Source: DASTPP01 sp035762175 (GTDB lineage Bacteria; Myxococcota_A; Polyangia; Polyangiales; Polyangiaceae). From it: 35,076 bases of DNA. This document shows positions 8,429 to 16,357 of this stretch, in pieces; position 1 is the stretch's first letter; every line of letters begins with the position of its first letter. The translations under genes were made by a program, and so were the position numbers. The notes under the pieces were generated by a model. The model searched no databases. It was not told the origin of the DNA and saw only the letters and a program-made list of their open reading frames with translations. The stretch is taken from contig DASTPP010000338.1 of assembly GCA_035762175.1 (NCBI GenBank), forward strand, positions 1-35,076. Direction: 5' to 3'.

Positions 8429-8758
8429 ATGGCATCATTCGTGGACGTCCTGGTCGAAGAGCACGACGAGCTGCCCGAGGGCTGCTCGATGCGCTTCCAG
8501 GCCGAGGGCGAGGGCCGCCCCGTCGAGCGCGTCGCCTACGAATCAGAGACCGGCGTCGCTGGCACGTTCCACGTCGAAGGCCGGCGCGCCGGCGGCGCCG
8601 CGGTCGGGGCGACGGCGTACGAGGTCAAAGACTCGAGCGCCGGCACCTCCGTCCTCGTCGTCGGCGGCGAGCGCGGGCTGCGGCTCCGGTCGCTCGCCAC
8701 CGGCGAGACCTTCGCCGAGCCCTACCTGCTGCTCGCCCCGAGCGCCGTGCTCGGCTGA
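8429..8758 (+). CDS. Small hypothetical protein
   Basis: 109 aa, acidic, with no signal peptide and no membrane segment. The sequence alternates short strands (SMRFQAEGEGRPVERVAYES, GTFHVEG, TSVLVVGGERGLRLRSLATG), suggesting a small beta-rich fold; one Cys is present at residue 19. The start is the ATG right after a TAGCGT hexamer; the open frame continues upstream but that part is Arg/Pro-rich shadow-like sequence. It is divergent from the methyltransferase gene. I do not recognise a family. Confidence 0.7.
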   Translation: MASFVDVLVEEHDELPEGCSMRFQAEGEGRPVERVAYESETGVAGTFHVEGRRAGGAAVGATAYEVKDSSAGTSVLVVGGERGLRLRSLATGETFAEPYLLLAPSAVLG

Positions 8759-8769
8759 CCTCCGACATT

Positions 8770-8794
8770 CTGTCGCGTCGGCGACGCCCGACAG
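8770..8794 (+). terminator. Hairpin just after the small gene
   Basis: CTGTCG (8770-8775) pairs with CGACAG (8789-8794), and inside it CGTC (8776-8779) pairs with GACG (8783-8786) around a GGC loop, leaving a two-base bulge. It lies 12 bases after the stop at 8758. There is no T-tract, so it may be a weak terminator or a regulatory structure. Confidence 0.35.
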
Positions 8795-8837
8795 CGGCGC
8801 CGCTGCCGATCGTTCCGAACTGGCCTCCGCGGCCACG

Positions 8838-8880
8838 CTGTCGAAGCGCCTCGCGCCCTTCGCCATCGTGTCAAAGCGCC
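8838..8880. repeat. Direct repeat upstream of the barrel gene
   Basis: The sequences ctgtcgaagcgcc (8838-8850) and gtgtcaaagcgcc (8868-8880) match at 11 of 13 positions with a 30-bp offset. They sit about 125-165 bp before the barrel start at 9004, in a gap of 245 bp without a gene. A binding site for a regulator is possible but not supported by any other evidence. Confidence 0.35.
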
Positions 8881-9003
8881 CGCCGCCGGGATTGCCATCT
8901 GCCGCTGTCGGGTTGGTCGGGGCGCGCCGGGCGGCGGGCGGCCATCGCCGCGGCTGCCGCGCGCACCAGACCCGGCGCTCACGCCGCCCCGGAGGATCTC
9001 GCC

Positions 9004-10080
9004 ATGCCCTCTTTGCAATCCCGCATTGCTCCTTTGCTTTTCGCACTCTCGGCCGCCGCGCCCGCCGCCGCGCGGGCCGACGACGCCCAGCCCGCGGGGC
9101 CTCCGGCCGGCCCGGGCGAGTCCTCGCGCCCTTGGGTCGACGAGGGCGATGCGCCGCGCCCCCCGCGCGAGGGCGCCGGGCGGGCGCAGCCGGCCGAGGG
9201 CGCCTCGCCCTCGACCCCCTCCGAAGGCGGGCCGTCGCGCCCCCCCGCCGAAGAAAGTGGGCCCGCGCCGACCTCGCCCGGCGGGCGCGCCGGGGCGGCC
9301 GAGCCGGGCCGCCCGCGCCCTCCGGCCGCCAAGCCCCGGGCCGCCCGCGCCCCGGAGGGCGAGGCCGAGGCGGTCGGGTTCTCGCCCGAAGAGGGCGAGC
9401 GCATGCACCGGGCGGCCGGCGACCGGCCGGCGCGTCGAGCGAGCTTCGGGCACAAGGGCCAGGTCGTGCTCGGTGATTTGATCGGCTTTCGCACCGGCAG
9501 CGTCATCGCCGGCCCCGTCGGCGCGTTGGGCTCCGGCTTCGGCTTCGGCTTCGGGTCCGTGACGGGGCTCTTCGTGGCGAGCAGCGGGTCGATCGACCAA
9601 GATGGCTTCAAGGGCCGCTCGAGCGCGGTGCTCCTGCGCCCGTCGGCCGACGTCTTCGTCGCCGACGGCCTCTCGGTCGGCGGCAGCCTGCTCTTGTCGC
9701 ACGCCCGCTACCGATACGACGCGCCGAACGCCGACGGCGGCGGGTGGGTGGCGTCGAGCAGCCGCTACGACGCCTTCGGCCTCGAGCCCCGCCTCGGCAC
9801 CGTGGTGCGCCTGACCGACGCGCTCTCGCTCTGGCCCCGCGTCGGCGTCGGCTACCAGGCGCAGTGGGCGGGCGGGATCGAGGGCGGCGGGCCCCGCATC
9901 GACGTCTTCTCGGCCTTCGCGCACACCGGCCTCGTCGCCGAGCTCGGCCGCCACGCCTTTCTCGACGTCGGCCCCGAGCTGCGCGTCAGCCGCGCGCGCC
10001 TCGACCCGAACTACGGCCAGCACTTCAAGTCGAGCCACGTCGCGGCGAGCGTCAACGCGTCGATCGGGCTCACGTTCTAA
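9004..10080 (+). CDS. Outer-membrane beta-barrel protein with Pro-rich N-terminal segment
   Basis: 358 aa. A signal peptide (residues 1 to about 25, cleavage after AARA) is followed by a disordered Pro/Ala/Glu-rich segment (about 26-140) and a C-terminal barrel domain (about 145-358) of alternating strands such as GSVIAGPVGALGSGFGFGFG and AHTGLVAELGRHAFLDVGPE. It ends in GLTF; a terminal Phe is the usual BAM recognition signal. A strong ribosome site GGAGGA (8991-8996) lies seven bases before the ATG, which fixes the start. The role is unknown; similar barrels in myxobacteria are annotated only as outer-membrane beta-barrel proteins. It converges on the coiled-coil operon across two strong hairpins. 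Confidence 0.85.
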   Translation: MPSLQSRIAPLLFALSAAAPAAARADDAQPAGPPAGPGESSRPWVDEGDAPRPPREGAGRAQPAEGASPSTPSEGGPSRPPAEESGPAPTSPGGRAGAAEPGRPRPPAAKPRAARAPEGEAEAVGFSPEEGERMHRAAGDRPARRASFGHKGQVVLGDLIGFRTGSVIAGPVGALGSGFGFGFGSVTGLFVASSGSIDQDGFKGRSSAVLLRPSADVFVADGLSVGGSLLLSHARYRYDAPNADGGGWVASSSRYDAFGLEPRLGTVVRLTDALSLWPRVGVGYQAQWAGGIEGGGPRIDVFSAFAHTGLVAELGRHAFLDVGPELRVSRARLDPNYGQHFKSSHVAASVNASIGLTF

Positions 10081-10083
10081 CGC

Positions 10084-10120
10084 CGCGGGGCGCGGGGGCG
10101 TACGCGGCCCGCGCCCCGCG
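10084..10120. terminator. Strong hairpin between convergent genes
   Basis: A perfect 13-bp stem, CGCGGGGCGCGGG at 10084-10096 with CCCGCGCCCCGCG at 10108-10120, has an 11-base loop. It begins four bases after the barrel stop codon. There is no T-tract, but the stability and position suggest a bidirectional terminator. Confidence 0.6.
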
Positions 10121-10129
10121 AGCGTCGAA

Positions 10130-10150
10130 GCCCCCGCGCGGCGCGGGGGC
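10130..10150. terminator. Second hairpin between convergent genes
   Basis: GCCCCCGCGC at 10130-10139 is complementary to GCGCGGGGGC at 10141-10150; with a minimal loop the stem is about 9 bp. It lies seven bases beyond the coiled-coil gene stop on the minus strand, so it probably terminates that operon. Confidence 0.55.
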
Positions 10151-10156
10151 CGGGGC

Positions 10157-11200
10157 TCACTTGCTCTTCGGGGTGTTCTTGGCCTGCTCGAGGGCGATCT
10201 CTTTGACGGCCACGAAGGTGTTGGCGTTCGACGCGCCCTCGATGCTCTTGACGGCCAGGTGCTGGGCTTGCGAGAGCGCCTGGGTGAGCTGGGCCGAGAG
10301 CCGCTCGAGGCGCCCGCCCTGCTCGGCGATGGTCTCTTCGAGCGACTTGATGCGAAGCTCGTAGACGCGCTTCTCGCCCTCGAAGCCCTTGGCGAGCAGG
10401 TCGGCCTTGACCTTGGCCTGGGCGCGGGCGATGCCGGCGCCCTCTTCGCGGGCGCGCTTCGCCGCGGCCTCGAGCTTCGGCACGAACTCGTCGACCTTGG
10501 CCTTGGCCTGGGCCTGCCGCCTCTCTTGCTCGTCGAGCGCCTTCTCGCGCTCGGCCCACTCGCGCTGCTTCGCGAGCGAGAGCTCGTCGAGCGCGGCCTG
10601 CCGGGCGAGCTTCTCTTGCTCGAAGCCGTCGCGGTCGAGCTCGCGCCGCCGCTCGAACTGGTAGGCGTACTCGGCCGCCTCGCGCTCGCGCGCCTGCTGG
10701 TACTGCTCGGCCCCCTCGCGGGCGGCGCGCGCGGCCTCGTCGCGCTCGCGGTCCCAGGCGCGGCGGGCCTCGGCGGTCTCGCGCTCTTGCGCCTCGCGCA
10801 GCGACGAGAGCTCGACGCGAAAGAGCTCGGCGCTCTTGTCGTAGTCGGCGATGAGCCCGTCGAGGGTCTGCTCGCCGGCCTCGATGCCGTAAAGCTCGCG
10901 GATCTGCAGGACGGTGGCGTCGACCCCTTGGCGCAGGCCCTCGAGCCGGCTCGCCTCGGCGACGAGCTTGGCCGACAGCTCGCTCGCCGCCGCGCCGAAG
11001 CCCTCGCGCAGGGCCGAGAGCTCGCGCGTGATCGACTCGAAGGTGGGCGCCCGCGAGGCCGGCGCCGCGGGGGCCGGCGCGGCCGCGGGGCGCTGGGCCT
11101 CGAGCCGCTTGAACTCGGCGCTGAGCTGGTCGAACGACTGCAAGACCTTCACCTTCGGGTCGCGGGTGGAGGGGCGCTTCACGGGCAGGGCGGCGGGCAT
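10157..11200 (-). CDS. Coiled-coil protein A of a tandem homologous pair
   Basis: 347 aa, almost entirely predicted coiled coil from about residue 50 to 325 (Glu/Ala/Arg/Leu-rich, no membrane segment, no signal peptide, no Cys). It has a conserved aromatic patch EYAYQFERRRELDRDGFE near the middle, then WAEREKALDEQE, and a C-terminal motif LAVKSIEGAS followed by a short non-coiled tail. The same landmarks occur at the same relative places in the neighbouring gene, so the two are paralogues. I recall similar uncharacterised coiled-coil proteins with an AVKAIEGAS-like end from cyanobacteria and other phyla, but could not check this. The start ATG at 11200 follows a GAGAGAGAG stretch. Its gene begins 61 bp after coiled-coil protein B ends, on the same strand. 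A filament, scaffold or hetero-oligomer role is inference. Confidence 0.85.
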   Translation of the reverse strand: MPAALPVKRPSTRDPKVKVLQSFDQLSAEFKRLEAQRPAAAPAPAAPASRAPTFESITRELSALREGFGAAASELSAKLVAEASRLEGLRQGVDATVLQIRELYGIEAGEQTLDGLIADYDKSAELFRVELSSLREAQERETAEARRAWDRERDEAARAAREGAEQYQQAREREAAEYAYQFERRRELDRDGFEQEKLARQAALDELSLAKQREWAEREKALDEQERRQAQAKAKVDEFVPKLEAAAKRAREEGAGIARAQAKVKADLLAKGFEGEKRVYELRIKSLEETIAEQGGRLERLSAQLTQALSQAQHLAVKSIEGASNANTFVAVKEIALEQAKNTPKSK

Positions 11201-11261
11201 GACGGCTCTCTCTCTTTCGATTCTTCGGACGGGTTCGCTTCAGGAAGGGAGCGGGGCGGGC

Positions 11262-12260
11262 TCAGCCGCGCGGCTGGCCGCGGCCGGTCGAGCCCTCGAT
11301 GGCCTTGAGGGCGAGCTCTTGGCCCTCGCGCAGCGCGACGTGCAGCTGGCCGGTGAGCGACTCGATCTGTTCGAGCTGGCGCTGCGCCACCTGCTCGAGC
11401 GCCTGAATTTTGAGGGCGAAGACCTTGTGGCTGGCCTCGACTTCTTTGCCGAAGAGCTCGGCGCGCACCTCGGCCTCGTGCGACGCCTCGCGGATGCCCT
11501 CTTCGCGGGCCTTCTTGACCGCCTCGTCGAGCTCTTGCGGCAGCGACTCGAGCCTGCGGGCGTTCGCCTCGTACTCGGCGCGGCCCTCGGCGAGCAGCCG
11601 CTCGCGCTCGCCCCAGCGCTTCTCGCCCTGGGCCTGGGCCTGGGCGAGCTCGCGCTCGACCTTGCGCCGCCGCTCTTCGAACGCGTCGTCTTCGAGGGCG
11701 CGCGCGCGGCCGAACTGGTAGACGTAATCGGCCTCGGCCCGCTCGCGCTCGCGCAGCGCGCGGCCCTCGGCGTCCTTGCGCAGGGCGAGCGACAGCTCGG
11801 CCTCTTTCGCCCAGGCGGCGCGGGCCCGCGCGGCCTCGTCGGCGAGCTCGGCCCGCTGCTTCGCCCCCCGCTCTTCGAGGGCGAGCACCTGCTGCCGGTG
11901 CTCGAGCCGCAGCACGTGCAGCGCGTCGGCCGCCACCTTGATGTCGCTCACCCGGTCGGCCTCGCGGCCGACGATCTCGATGGCGCCCTGCAGCTCGCCG
12001 AGCTTGCGCGCCTCGGCCTCGAGCCTCGCGGCGAGCTCGTCGACGCTCTTGCCGAAGTCGAGCTGCAGGCCGGCGAGCCCCTTGACGATGCCCTCGACCG
12101 TGTGCGCCGCGGCGGCCTCGGCCGCCTCGCGGTCGCGCGCCTTGCGCGCCTCTTCTTCGCGCGTCACGACGCGCGACTCGGCCTTGCGCCGCTGCGCGAG
12201 CTGCGGGAAGAGCACCAGGACCTGATCTTTCGAGAGGGCCACGGGGGGCTTGGGGGTCAT
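11262..12260 (-). CDS. Coiled-coil protein B of a tandem homologous pair
   Basis: 332 aa from ATG at 12260, chosen because AAGGA lies seven bases upstream; the frame remains open 14 codons further up. After an N-terminal SKDQVLVLFPQLAQR segment the protein is a long Glu/Ala/Arg coiled coil (about 45-320). It aligns with protein A: EADYVYQFGRARALEDDAFE matches EYAYQFERRRELDRDGFE, AVKKAREEG matches AAKRAREEG, and LALKAIEGST matches LAVKSIEGAS at the C terminus. There are no Cys residues and no membrane segment, so it should be cytoplasmic. It is the first gene of the pair, read into protein A. A 17-bp perfect dyad lies 121 bp upstream. Function unknown; co-assembly with protein A is the obvious hypothesis. 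Confidence 0.85.
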   Translation of the reverse strand: MTPKPPVALSKDQVLVLFPQLAQRRKAESRVVTREEEARKARDREAAEAAAAHTVEGIVKGLAGLQLDFGKSVDELAARLEAEARKLGELQGAIEIVGREADRVSDIKVAADALHVLRLEHRQQVLALEERGAKQRAELADEAARARAAWAKEAELSLALRKDAEGRALRERERAEADYVYQFGRARALEDDAFEERRRKVERELAQAQAQGEKRWGERERLLAEGRAEYEANARRLESLPQELDEAVKKAREEGIREASHEAEVRAELFGKEVEASHKVFALKIQALEQVAQRQLEQIESLTGQLHVALREGQELALKAIEGSTGRGQPRG

Positions 12261-12319
12261 TCGATGTTTCCTTTTTCTTCGAACCGAACCAGGCGCCCGC
12301 ATTCGATTTTGCGTCGGCG

Positions 12320-12345
12320 CCGGTGACCAACGATTTGCTCACCGG
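12320..12345. promoter_or_regulatory. Inverted repeat in the coiled-coil operon leader region
   Basis: CCGGTGA at 12320-12326 is inverted at 12339-12345 (TCACCGG) around a 12-base, relatively AT-rich spacer. It sits 60-85 bp upstream of the coiled-coil B start. It could be an operator or a leader hairpin. Confidence 0.35.
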
Positions 12346-12380
12346 GGGCCTCATCCGCAAGCCCTGCCGGGCCGCTCGAA

Positions 12381-12397
12381 AGGACATTCAATGTCCT
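12381..12397. promoter_or_regulatory. 17-bp perfect dyad upstream of the coiled-coil operon
   Basis: AGGACATTCAATGTCCT is a perfect inverted repeat of two 8-base arms around one base. It stands out against very GC-rich surroundings and lies 121 bp before the start at 12260. On the minus strand TTGCTA directly precedes it, so it may overlap a promoter spacer. It is most simply read as the operator of a dimeric regulator that is not in this window. Confidence 0.55.
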
Positions 12398-12664
12398 AGC
12401 AAGGGGGCCTCGGCGGCCGTATTTTCGCGCCGCGAGCGAGGGCCTTTCGGCGAACCGCCCGGCGCCCCCCGCGCGGCCCCGGCCCGCGACGGCCGGCGGC
12501 GCGGCCGCGCCGACGTCGGACGCGAGGCCCGGCGCCCATCGTCGCTCGTGCTTCTCGTTTCGGTCGCGCGTGAGGGCACGCGATGCCGCTCGGGGGCCCG
12601 GCGCGGCCCCCTCGTCGGGCGGCCGCGCGGGGGCTCGGGCCCGGCCTCCCGGGCGGCGGGGGCC
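12398..12664. other. Gene-free GC-rich gap between the coiled-coil operon and the GH1-like gene
   Basis: Together with 12261-12397 this is a 404-bp gap. Apart from the two inverted repeats near the coiled-coil operon and one hairpin at 12601-12628, I see no convincing coding frame. The translations here are Arg/Pro-rich shadows. Confidence 0.6.
12601..12628 (-). terminator. Hairpin downstream of the saccharide operon
   Basis: GCGCGGCC (12601-12608) pairs with GGCCGCGC (12621-12628) around a 12-base loop that itself has CCC/GGG ends. It lies 37 bases beyond the GH1-like stop codon on the minus strand. No T-tract follows, so termination is only likely, not certain. Confidence 0.45.
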
Positions 12665-14035
12665 TTATTCGGCGGCTTCGGCGCAGAGATCGCGCGTGGC
12701 GGGGCGCGGCGGCGCGTGGCCGAAGGGCTCGTAAAGCAGGCGGCCCGGCTGCTGCCACCAGCCCGGCTCGGCGAGCGCGGGGTGCTCGGGCTCGCGGCCG
12801 GCGGCGAGCGAGCGGAGCACCTCGGCGACGGGCGTCGGGCGCACCTCGTCGCCCGCCACCTCGAAGACGCCCGGCTCGTAGTGGCCGGCGTCGCGGGTGA
12901 CGAGCGAGTTCCAGTCGTACGAGCCGAGCAGGGCCCAGGCCGTCACCGCCCGCACGTCGACGCCGCCCGCGCGCGCCGCGCGCGCCTGCCGGGCGACGTA
13001 GACGAGCCAGCGCGCCCGCTCGTCGGGCGTGCAGCCGAGGTGCGCCTCGGTGATCGCGACGGGGGCGCGGCAGCGCGCGAAGGCGTCGGCGAGCATGCGC
13101 GCAGGCCCGAGCAGGCCCGAGGCGCAGACGCGGACGGCCTCGACGTCGGCGTAGCGGTGGCGCCCGTTGCCGCCGTGCAGCTCGGGCGGGTAGAGCCCGA
13201 GCCGCTCGTCGAGGAAGCGCTCGCTCGTGACGTAGTAGTTGACGCCCACGAGGTCGGGCGGGCAGGGGTGCTCGGCGAACCAGCCGAGCTCGGCCGGCGC
13301 GACGCCGGCGCCCAGCAGGTAGCGGTAGAGCGGGTGGCCGGGGCCGACGCGCCCGGCGAGCAGGTCGAGGCTCAAGAAGCGGCGCTCGTTCTCGAAGTCG
13401 GCCTGGTAGGCGACGCCGGGGGTCGAGCGCGTGAAGCCCAGATCTTCGGTCTGCACGAGCCGGGCGGAGGGGTTGACCGCGCGCACCGCGCGCATGGCGA
13501 GCGCGGTCGCGCGGCACTGGTTGACGAGGGCTCGGAGGAAGGTGCGGTCGTCGCGGCCGTGCGGGTACCAGTGGCCGTACAGGCCGCTGAAGCGCGCCGT
13601 CGTCAGCGGCTCGTTGACGGGGGTGTACGCCCCGACCCAAGGGTAACGCTCGGCCACGGCGCGGGCGTAGCTTGCGAGCCCGTCGGCGAAGGTCGGGTCG
13701 ACGAGGCTCGTGCCGGGCGGGCCGCTGCCGTGGTGCACGAGGCCCACGACGGGCTCGACGCCGAGCTCGCGCAGGAGCGCGAGCCGGCGGTCGGGCCACG
13801 ACCAGTCGGCCGAGCGGGGGCCGCGGGGGGCGACGCGCTCCCACAGGACGGGGTAGCGCAGGGCGCTCAGGCCCAGCCCGGCGAAGAGCCCGAGGTCGGA
13901 CTCTCGCCGGTCGTGCCCCGAGCGGGCGAGCTGATCGAAATAGGCGTCGCCGACCCGGTTGACGGTGCACTCAACCCCGCCCCAGAGCTCGATCGAAGAC
14001 GGACCCGTTGGACGTCGCGGCCGACGTTTCTCCAT
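12665..14035 (-). CDS. GH1-like glycoside hydrolase family protein
   Basis: 456 aa, one (beta/alpha)8-barrel of glycosidase family 1 type. Landmarks are LRYPVLWERVAP (53-70 region), DWSWPD (77-82), TPVNEP with acid/base Glu142, VGVNYYVTS (about 263-271) and AITEAHLG with nucleophile position Glu330. Both catalytic Glu residues are present. In relatives I know, this domain is the N-terminal half of a fusion with an RmlD-like dTDP-4-dehydrorhamnose reductase domain; here the protein ends after the barrel. The ATG at 14035 has GGGAGAA upstream and overlaps the end of glf by 65 bases, so translation is coupled. It is the last gene of the operon with glf and a glycosyltransferase, suggesting a role in surface polysaccharide assembly or trimming. 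The substrate is unknown. Confidence 0.85.
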   Translation of the reverse strand: MEKRRPRRPTGPSSIELWGGVECTVNRVGDAYFDQLARSGHDRRESDLGLFAGLGLSALRYPVLWERVAPRGPRSADWSWPDRRLALLRELGVEPVVGLVHHGSGPPGTSLVDPTFADGLASYARAVAERYPWVGAYTPVNEPLTTARFSGLYGHWYPHGRDDRTFLRALVNQCRATALAMRAVRAVNPSARLVQTEDLGFTRSTPGVAYQADFENERRFLSLDLLAGRVGPGHPLYRYLLGAGVAPAELGWFAEHPCPPDLVGVNYYVTSERFLDERLGLYPPELHGGNGRHRYADVEAVRVCASGLLGPARMLADAFARCRAPVAITEAHLGCTPDERARWLVYVARQARAARAGGVDVRAVTAWALLGSYDWNSLVTRDAGHYEPGVFEVAGDEVRPTPVAEVLRSLAAGREPEHPALAEPGWWQQPGRLLYEPFGHAPPRPATRDLCAEAAE

Positions 14036-15179
14036 TCGGCTTCTCCCGCTGGGTGATGGTGGCGTGTTGGTTCGTCGAGGCCGACGCCCGCCCCTCGCGG
14101 ATGCGCGCGTAGAGGGTCAGCGCCTGGGCGACGACCTGGTCCATGTTGTAGTATTTGTACGTCGCGAGCCGGCCGACGAAGTGCACCCCCGGCGTCGCCT
14201 CGGCGAGCGCCTGGTACTGGCGGTAGAGCGCGGCGTTCTCGGCGCGGGGAATCGGGTAGTACGGGTCGCCCTCGGCGCGCGGGTACTCGTAGACGACGCT
14301 CGTCTTGGCGTGCTCCTGGCCCGTCAGGTGCTTGAACTCGGTCACCCGCGTGTAGGCGTGCTCGTTCGGGTAGTTGACCGTGCCCACGGGCTGGAAGGCG
14401 GGCTGCGCCAGCGTCACGTGCCGGAACTCGAGCGAGCGGTAGGGCAGCCGGCCGAAGCGGTAGTCGAAGAACTCGTCGATCGGGCCGGTGTAGACGACCT
14501 CGCGGTGGGGCACGAGCGCGCGCACCTCGCGGTAGTCGGCGTTCAGCATCACCTTGATGTTCGGGTGCGCGAGCATGCGCTCGAACATGCGCGTGTAGCC
14601 GTGCCGCGGCATCGCCTGGTAGGCGTCGGTGAAGTAGCGGTCGTCGCGGTTGGTCCGCGTCGGCACCCGCGCGGTGACCGAGGCGTCGAGCTCGCTCGGG
14701 TCGAGGCCCCACTGCTTGCGCGTGTACCCGCGGAAGAACTTCTCGTAGAGCTCGCGCCCCACCTTGCCCACCACCACGTCCTCGCTCGTTTTGACGTGCT
14801 CGACCTTCTCGGCCACCGACTCGAAGAACTTGGTCAGCTCGAACGAGGTGAGCTTCAGGCCGTAAAGTCGGTTGACCGTGTCGAGGTTGATGGGTATCGG
14901 CACGAGCTGGCCGTCGACGCTCGCGAGCACGCGGTGCTCGTAGGGCCGCCACTCGGTGAAGCGCGAGAGGTAGTCGAAGACCTCGCGCGAGTTCGTGTGG
15001 AAGATGTGGGGGCCGTACTGGTGCACGAGCAGCCCCTCGTCGTCGTAGTGGTCGTAGGCGTTGCCGCCGACGTGGGGGCGCCGGTCGATGACCAGCACCT
15101 TCTTGCCCGCGTCCGCCGCCAGCCGCTCGGCCAGCACGCTGCCGGCGAAGCCGGCCCCCGCGATCAGGTAGTCGAACAT
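13971..15179 (-). CDS. glf: UDP-galactopyranose mutase
   Basis: 402 aa. The N-terminal FAD-binding motif is LIAGAGFAGSVLAERLA, followed by HVGGNAYDHYDDEG and YGPHIFHTN. The UGM core includes YTRKQWGLDPSELDAS, VPTRTNRDDRYFTDAYQAMP, NADYREV, EYPRAEGDPYYPIP and FVGRLATYKYYNMDQ. These are diagnostic of Glf, which converts UDP-galactopyranose to UDP-galactofuranose in the cytoplasm for cell-surface glycans. The ATG overlaps the glycosyltransferase stop by one base (TGATG), so translation is coupled. The last 25 or so residues are low-complexity and partly overlap the next gene. Galactofuranose would be used by a transferase, possibly the one next door. Confidence 0.96.
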   Translation of the reverse strand: MFDYLIAGAGFAGSVLAERLAADAGKKVLVIDRRPHVGGNAYDHYDDEGLLVHQYGPHIFHTNSREVFDYLSRFTEWRPYEHRVLASVDGQLVPIPINLDTVNRLYGLKLTSFELTKFFESVAEKVEHVKTSEDVVVGKVGRELYEKFFRGYTRKQWGLDPSELDASVTARVPTRTNRDDRYFTDAYQAMPRHGYTRMFERMLAHPNIKVMLNADYREVRALVPHREVVYTGPIDEFFDYRFGRLPYRSLEFRHVTLAQPAFQPVGTVNYPNEHAYTRVTEFKHLTGQEHAKTSVVYEYPRAEGDPYYPIPRAENAALYRQYQALAEATPGVHFVGRLATYKYYNMDQVVAQALTLYARIREGRASASTNQHATITQREKPNGETSAATSNGSVFDRALGRG

Positions 15180-16357
15180 CACTCGGCCCCCGCGGCCGTG
15201 GCGGCGCCCGCCGCCTCGGCGTCCACGGTGTCGGCGAGCCCGAGGCGCTTGGCCACGGCCCGGTCGATGAGACCCGTCATCGCCTCCCAGGTGCGGTCCC
15301 ACGACATGCGCGAGAGCGCCGCGTCGACCTTGACCTGCCACGTCGCGCGCTCGCGCTCGGTCTCGGCGAGCGCCGCCTCGCACGCCGCCACGAACGCGCC
15401 CGCCTCGTCGGCGATGCGCACCAGCCCCTCCTTGCCGTAGGGCCGCACCACGTCGCGGATCGGCGTCGAGACGACGGGCCGGCCCGCCGCCAGGTACTCG
15501 GGCGTCTTGGTCGGGCTGATGAAGCGCGTCGACTCGTTCTGGGCGAAGGGCATCAGCGCCACGTCCCAGCCGGCGACGTAGCGCGGCAGCTCGTGGTAGC
15601 CCTTCGGCCCGAGGTAGCGAAGGTTCGGCCGGCGCGGCAGGTCGGCCGGGTCGATCTTGACCACGGGCCCCACCATCACGAGCTGCCAGTCGGGCCGGGC
15701 CCGGGCGACGCCCTCGAGCAGCGCGAGGTCCATGCGCTCGTCGAGGACGCCGAAGAAGCCGAGCCGCGGGCGCGGCAAGGGGGCCTGGTCGTCGGGGTCG
15801 GCCTGGCGCGCCCGCGCCTTGGCGAAGTGCTCGACGTCGACCGAGCTGGGGAAGGCGTGCACGCTCGGGTGCATCGAGCGCTTGGCCTCGTAGAGCGAGC
15901 GGCCGCCGGTGAAGACGACGTCGGCGCGGCGCAAGAGCTCGCGCTCGCGCGTCACGAGCGCGGGCGGCGCGCCGCGGAAGGCCGAGAGCTCGTCCATGCA
16001 GTCGTAGACCGTGGCGAGCGGGCGCAGCGCGCCGGTGAAGGCGAGCGCCATCGGCGTGTAGTACCAGGCGACGTGGTCCTTGACGTTCGCCGCGCGCAGG
16101 AGCTCGCGCAGCATCGACGACTGCAGCCGCTCGGCGTCGGCCTCGCTCAGGCCCGGCGGCAGCTTCGGCACGCAGACGCGCACCCCGCCCGGCCGCTCGT
16201 TGACCTCGAGCCGCGGGGGGCCCTCGCCGCGCACCGGCTCTTCGACGAAAAAGACGCGGCGCTCGCGGGCGCAGCGGCTCAAGAGGTGCTGGGGCCGTTG
16301 GTAGACGAAATCCCAGCGAAGGTGCGACAGGCAGATGAGGTCATAGTCGAATCGCAT
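15179..16357 (-). CDS. Glycosyltransferase of GT-B/GT4-like type
   Basis: 392 aa from ATG at 16357, preceded by GGAAGGA; the longer open frame upstream has a poor composition. The N-terminal Rossmann half starts DLICLSHLRWDFVYQRPQHLL, a signature of GT4-like transferases that sit beside glf. Later motifs are VYDCMDELSAF, VFTGGRSLYEAK, FPSSVDVEHF, LGFFGVLDERMDL and the C-terminal donor-site region MPFAQNESTRFISPTKTPEYLAAGRPVVSTP, with the Glu of TPEYLA as the usual donor-contact residue. It is the first gene of the operon with glf. Transfer of a galactofuranose or related sugar during surface glycan synthesis is likely but not shown. Confidence 0.92.
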   Translation of the reverse strand: MRFDYDLICLSHLRWDFVYQRPQHLLSRCARERRVFFVEEPVRGEGPPRLEVNERPGGVRVCVPKLPPGLSEADAERLQSSMLRELLRAANVKDHVAWYYTPMALAFTGALRPLATVYDCMDELSAFRGAPPALVTRERELLRRADVVFTGGRSLYEAKRSMHPSVHAFPSSVDVEHFAKARARQADPDDQAPLPRPRLGFFGVLDERMDLALLEGVARARPDWQLVMVGPVVKIDPADLPRRPNLRYLGPKGYHELPRYVAGWDVALMPFAQNESTRFISPTKTPEYLAAGRPVVSTPIRDVVRPYGKEGLVRIADEAGAFVAACEAALAETERERATWQVKVDAALSRMSWDRTWEAMTGLIDRAVAKRLGLADTVDAEAAGAATAAGAE

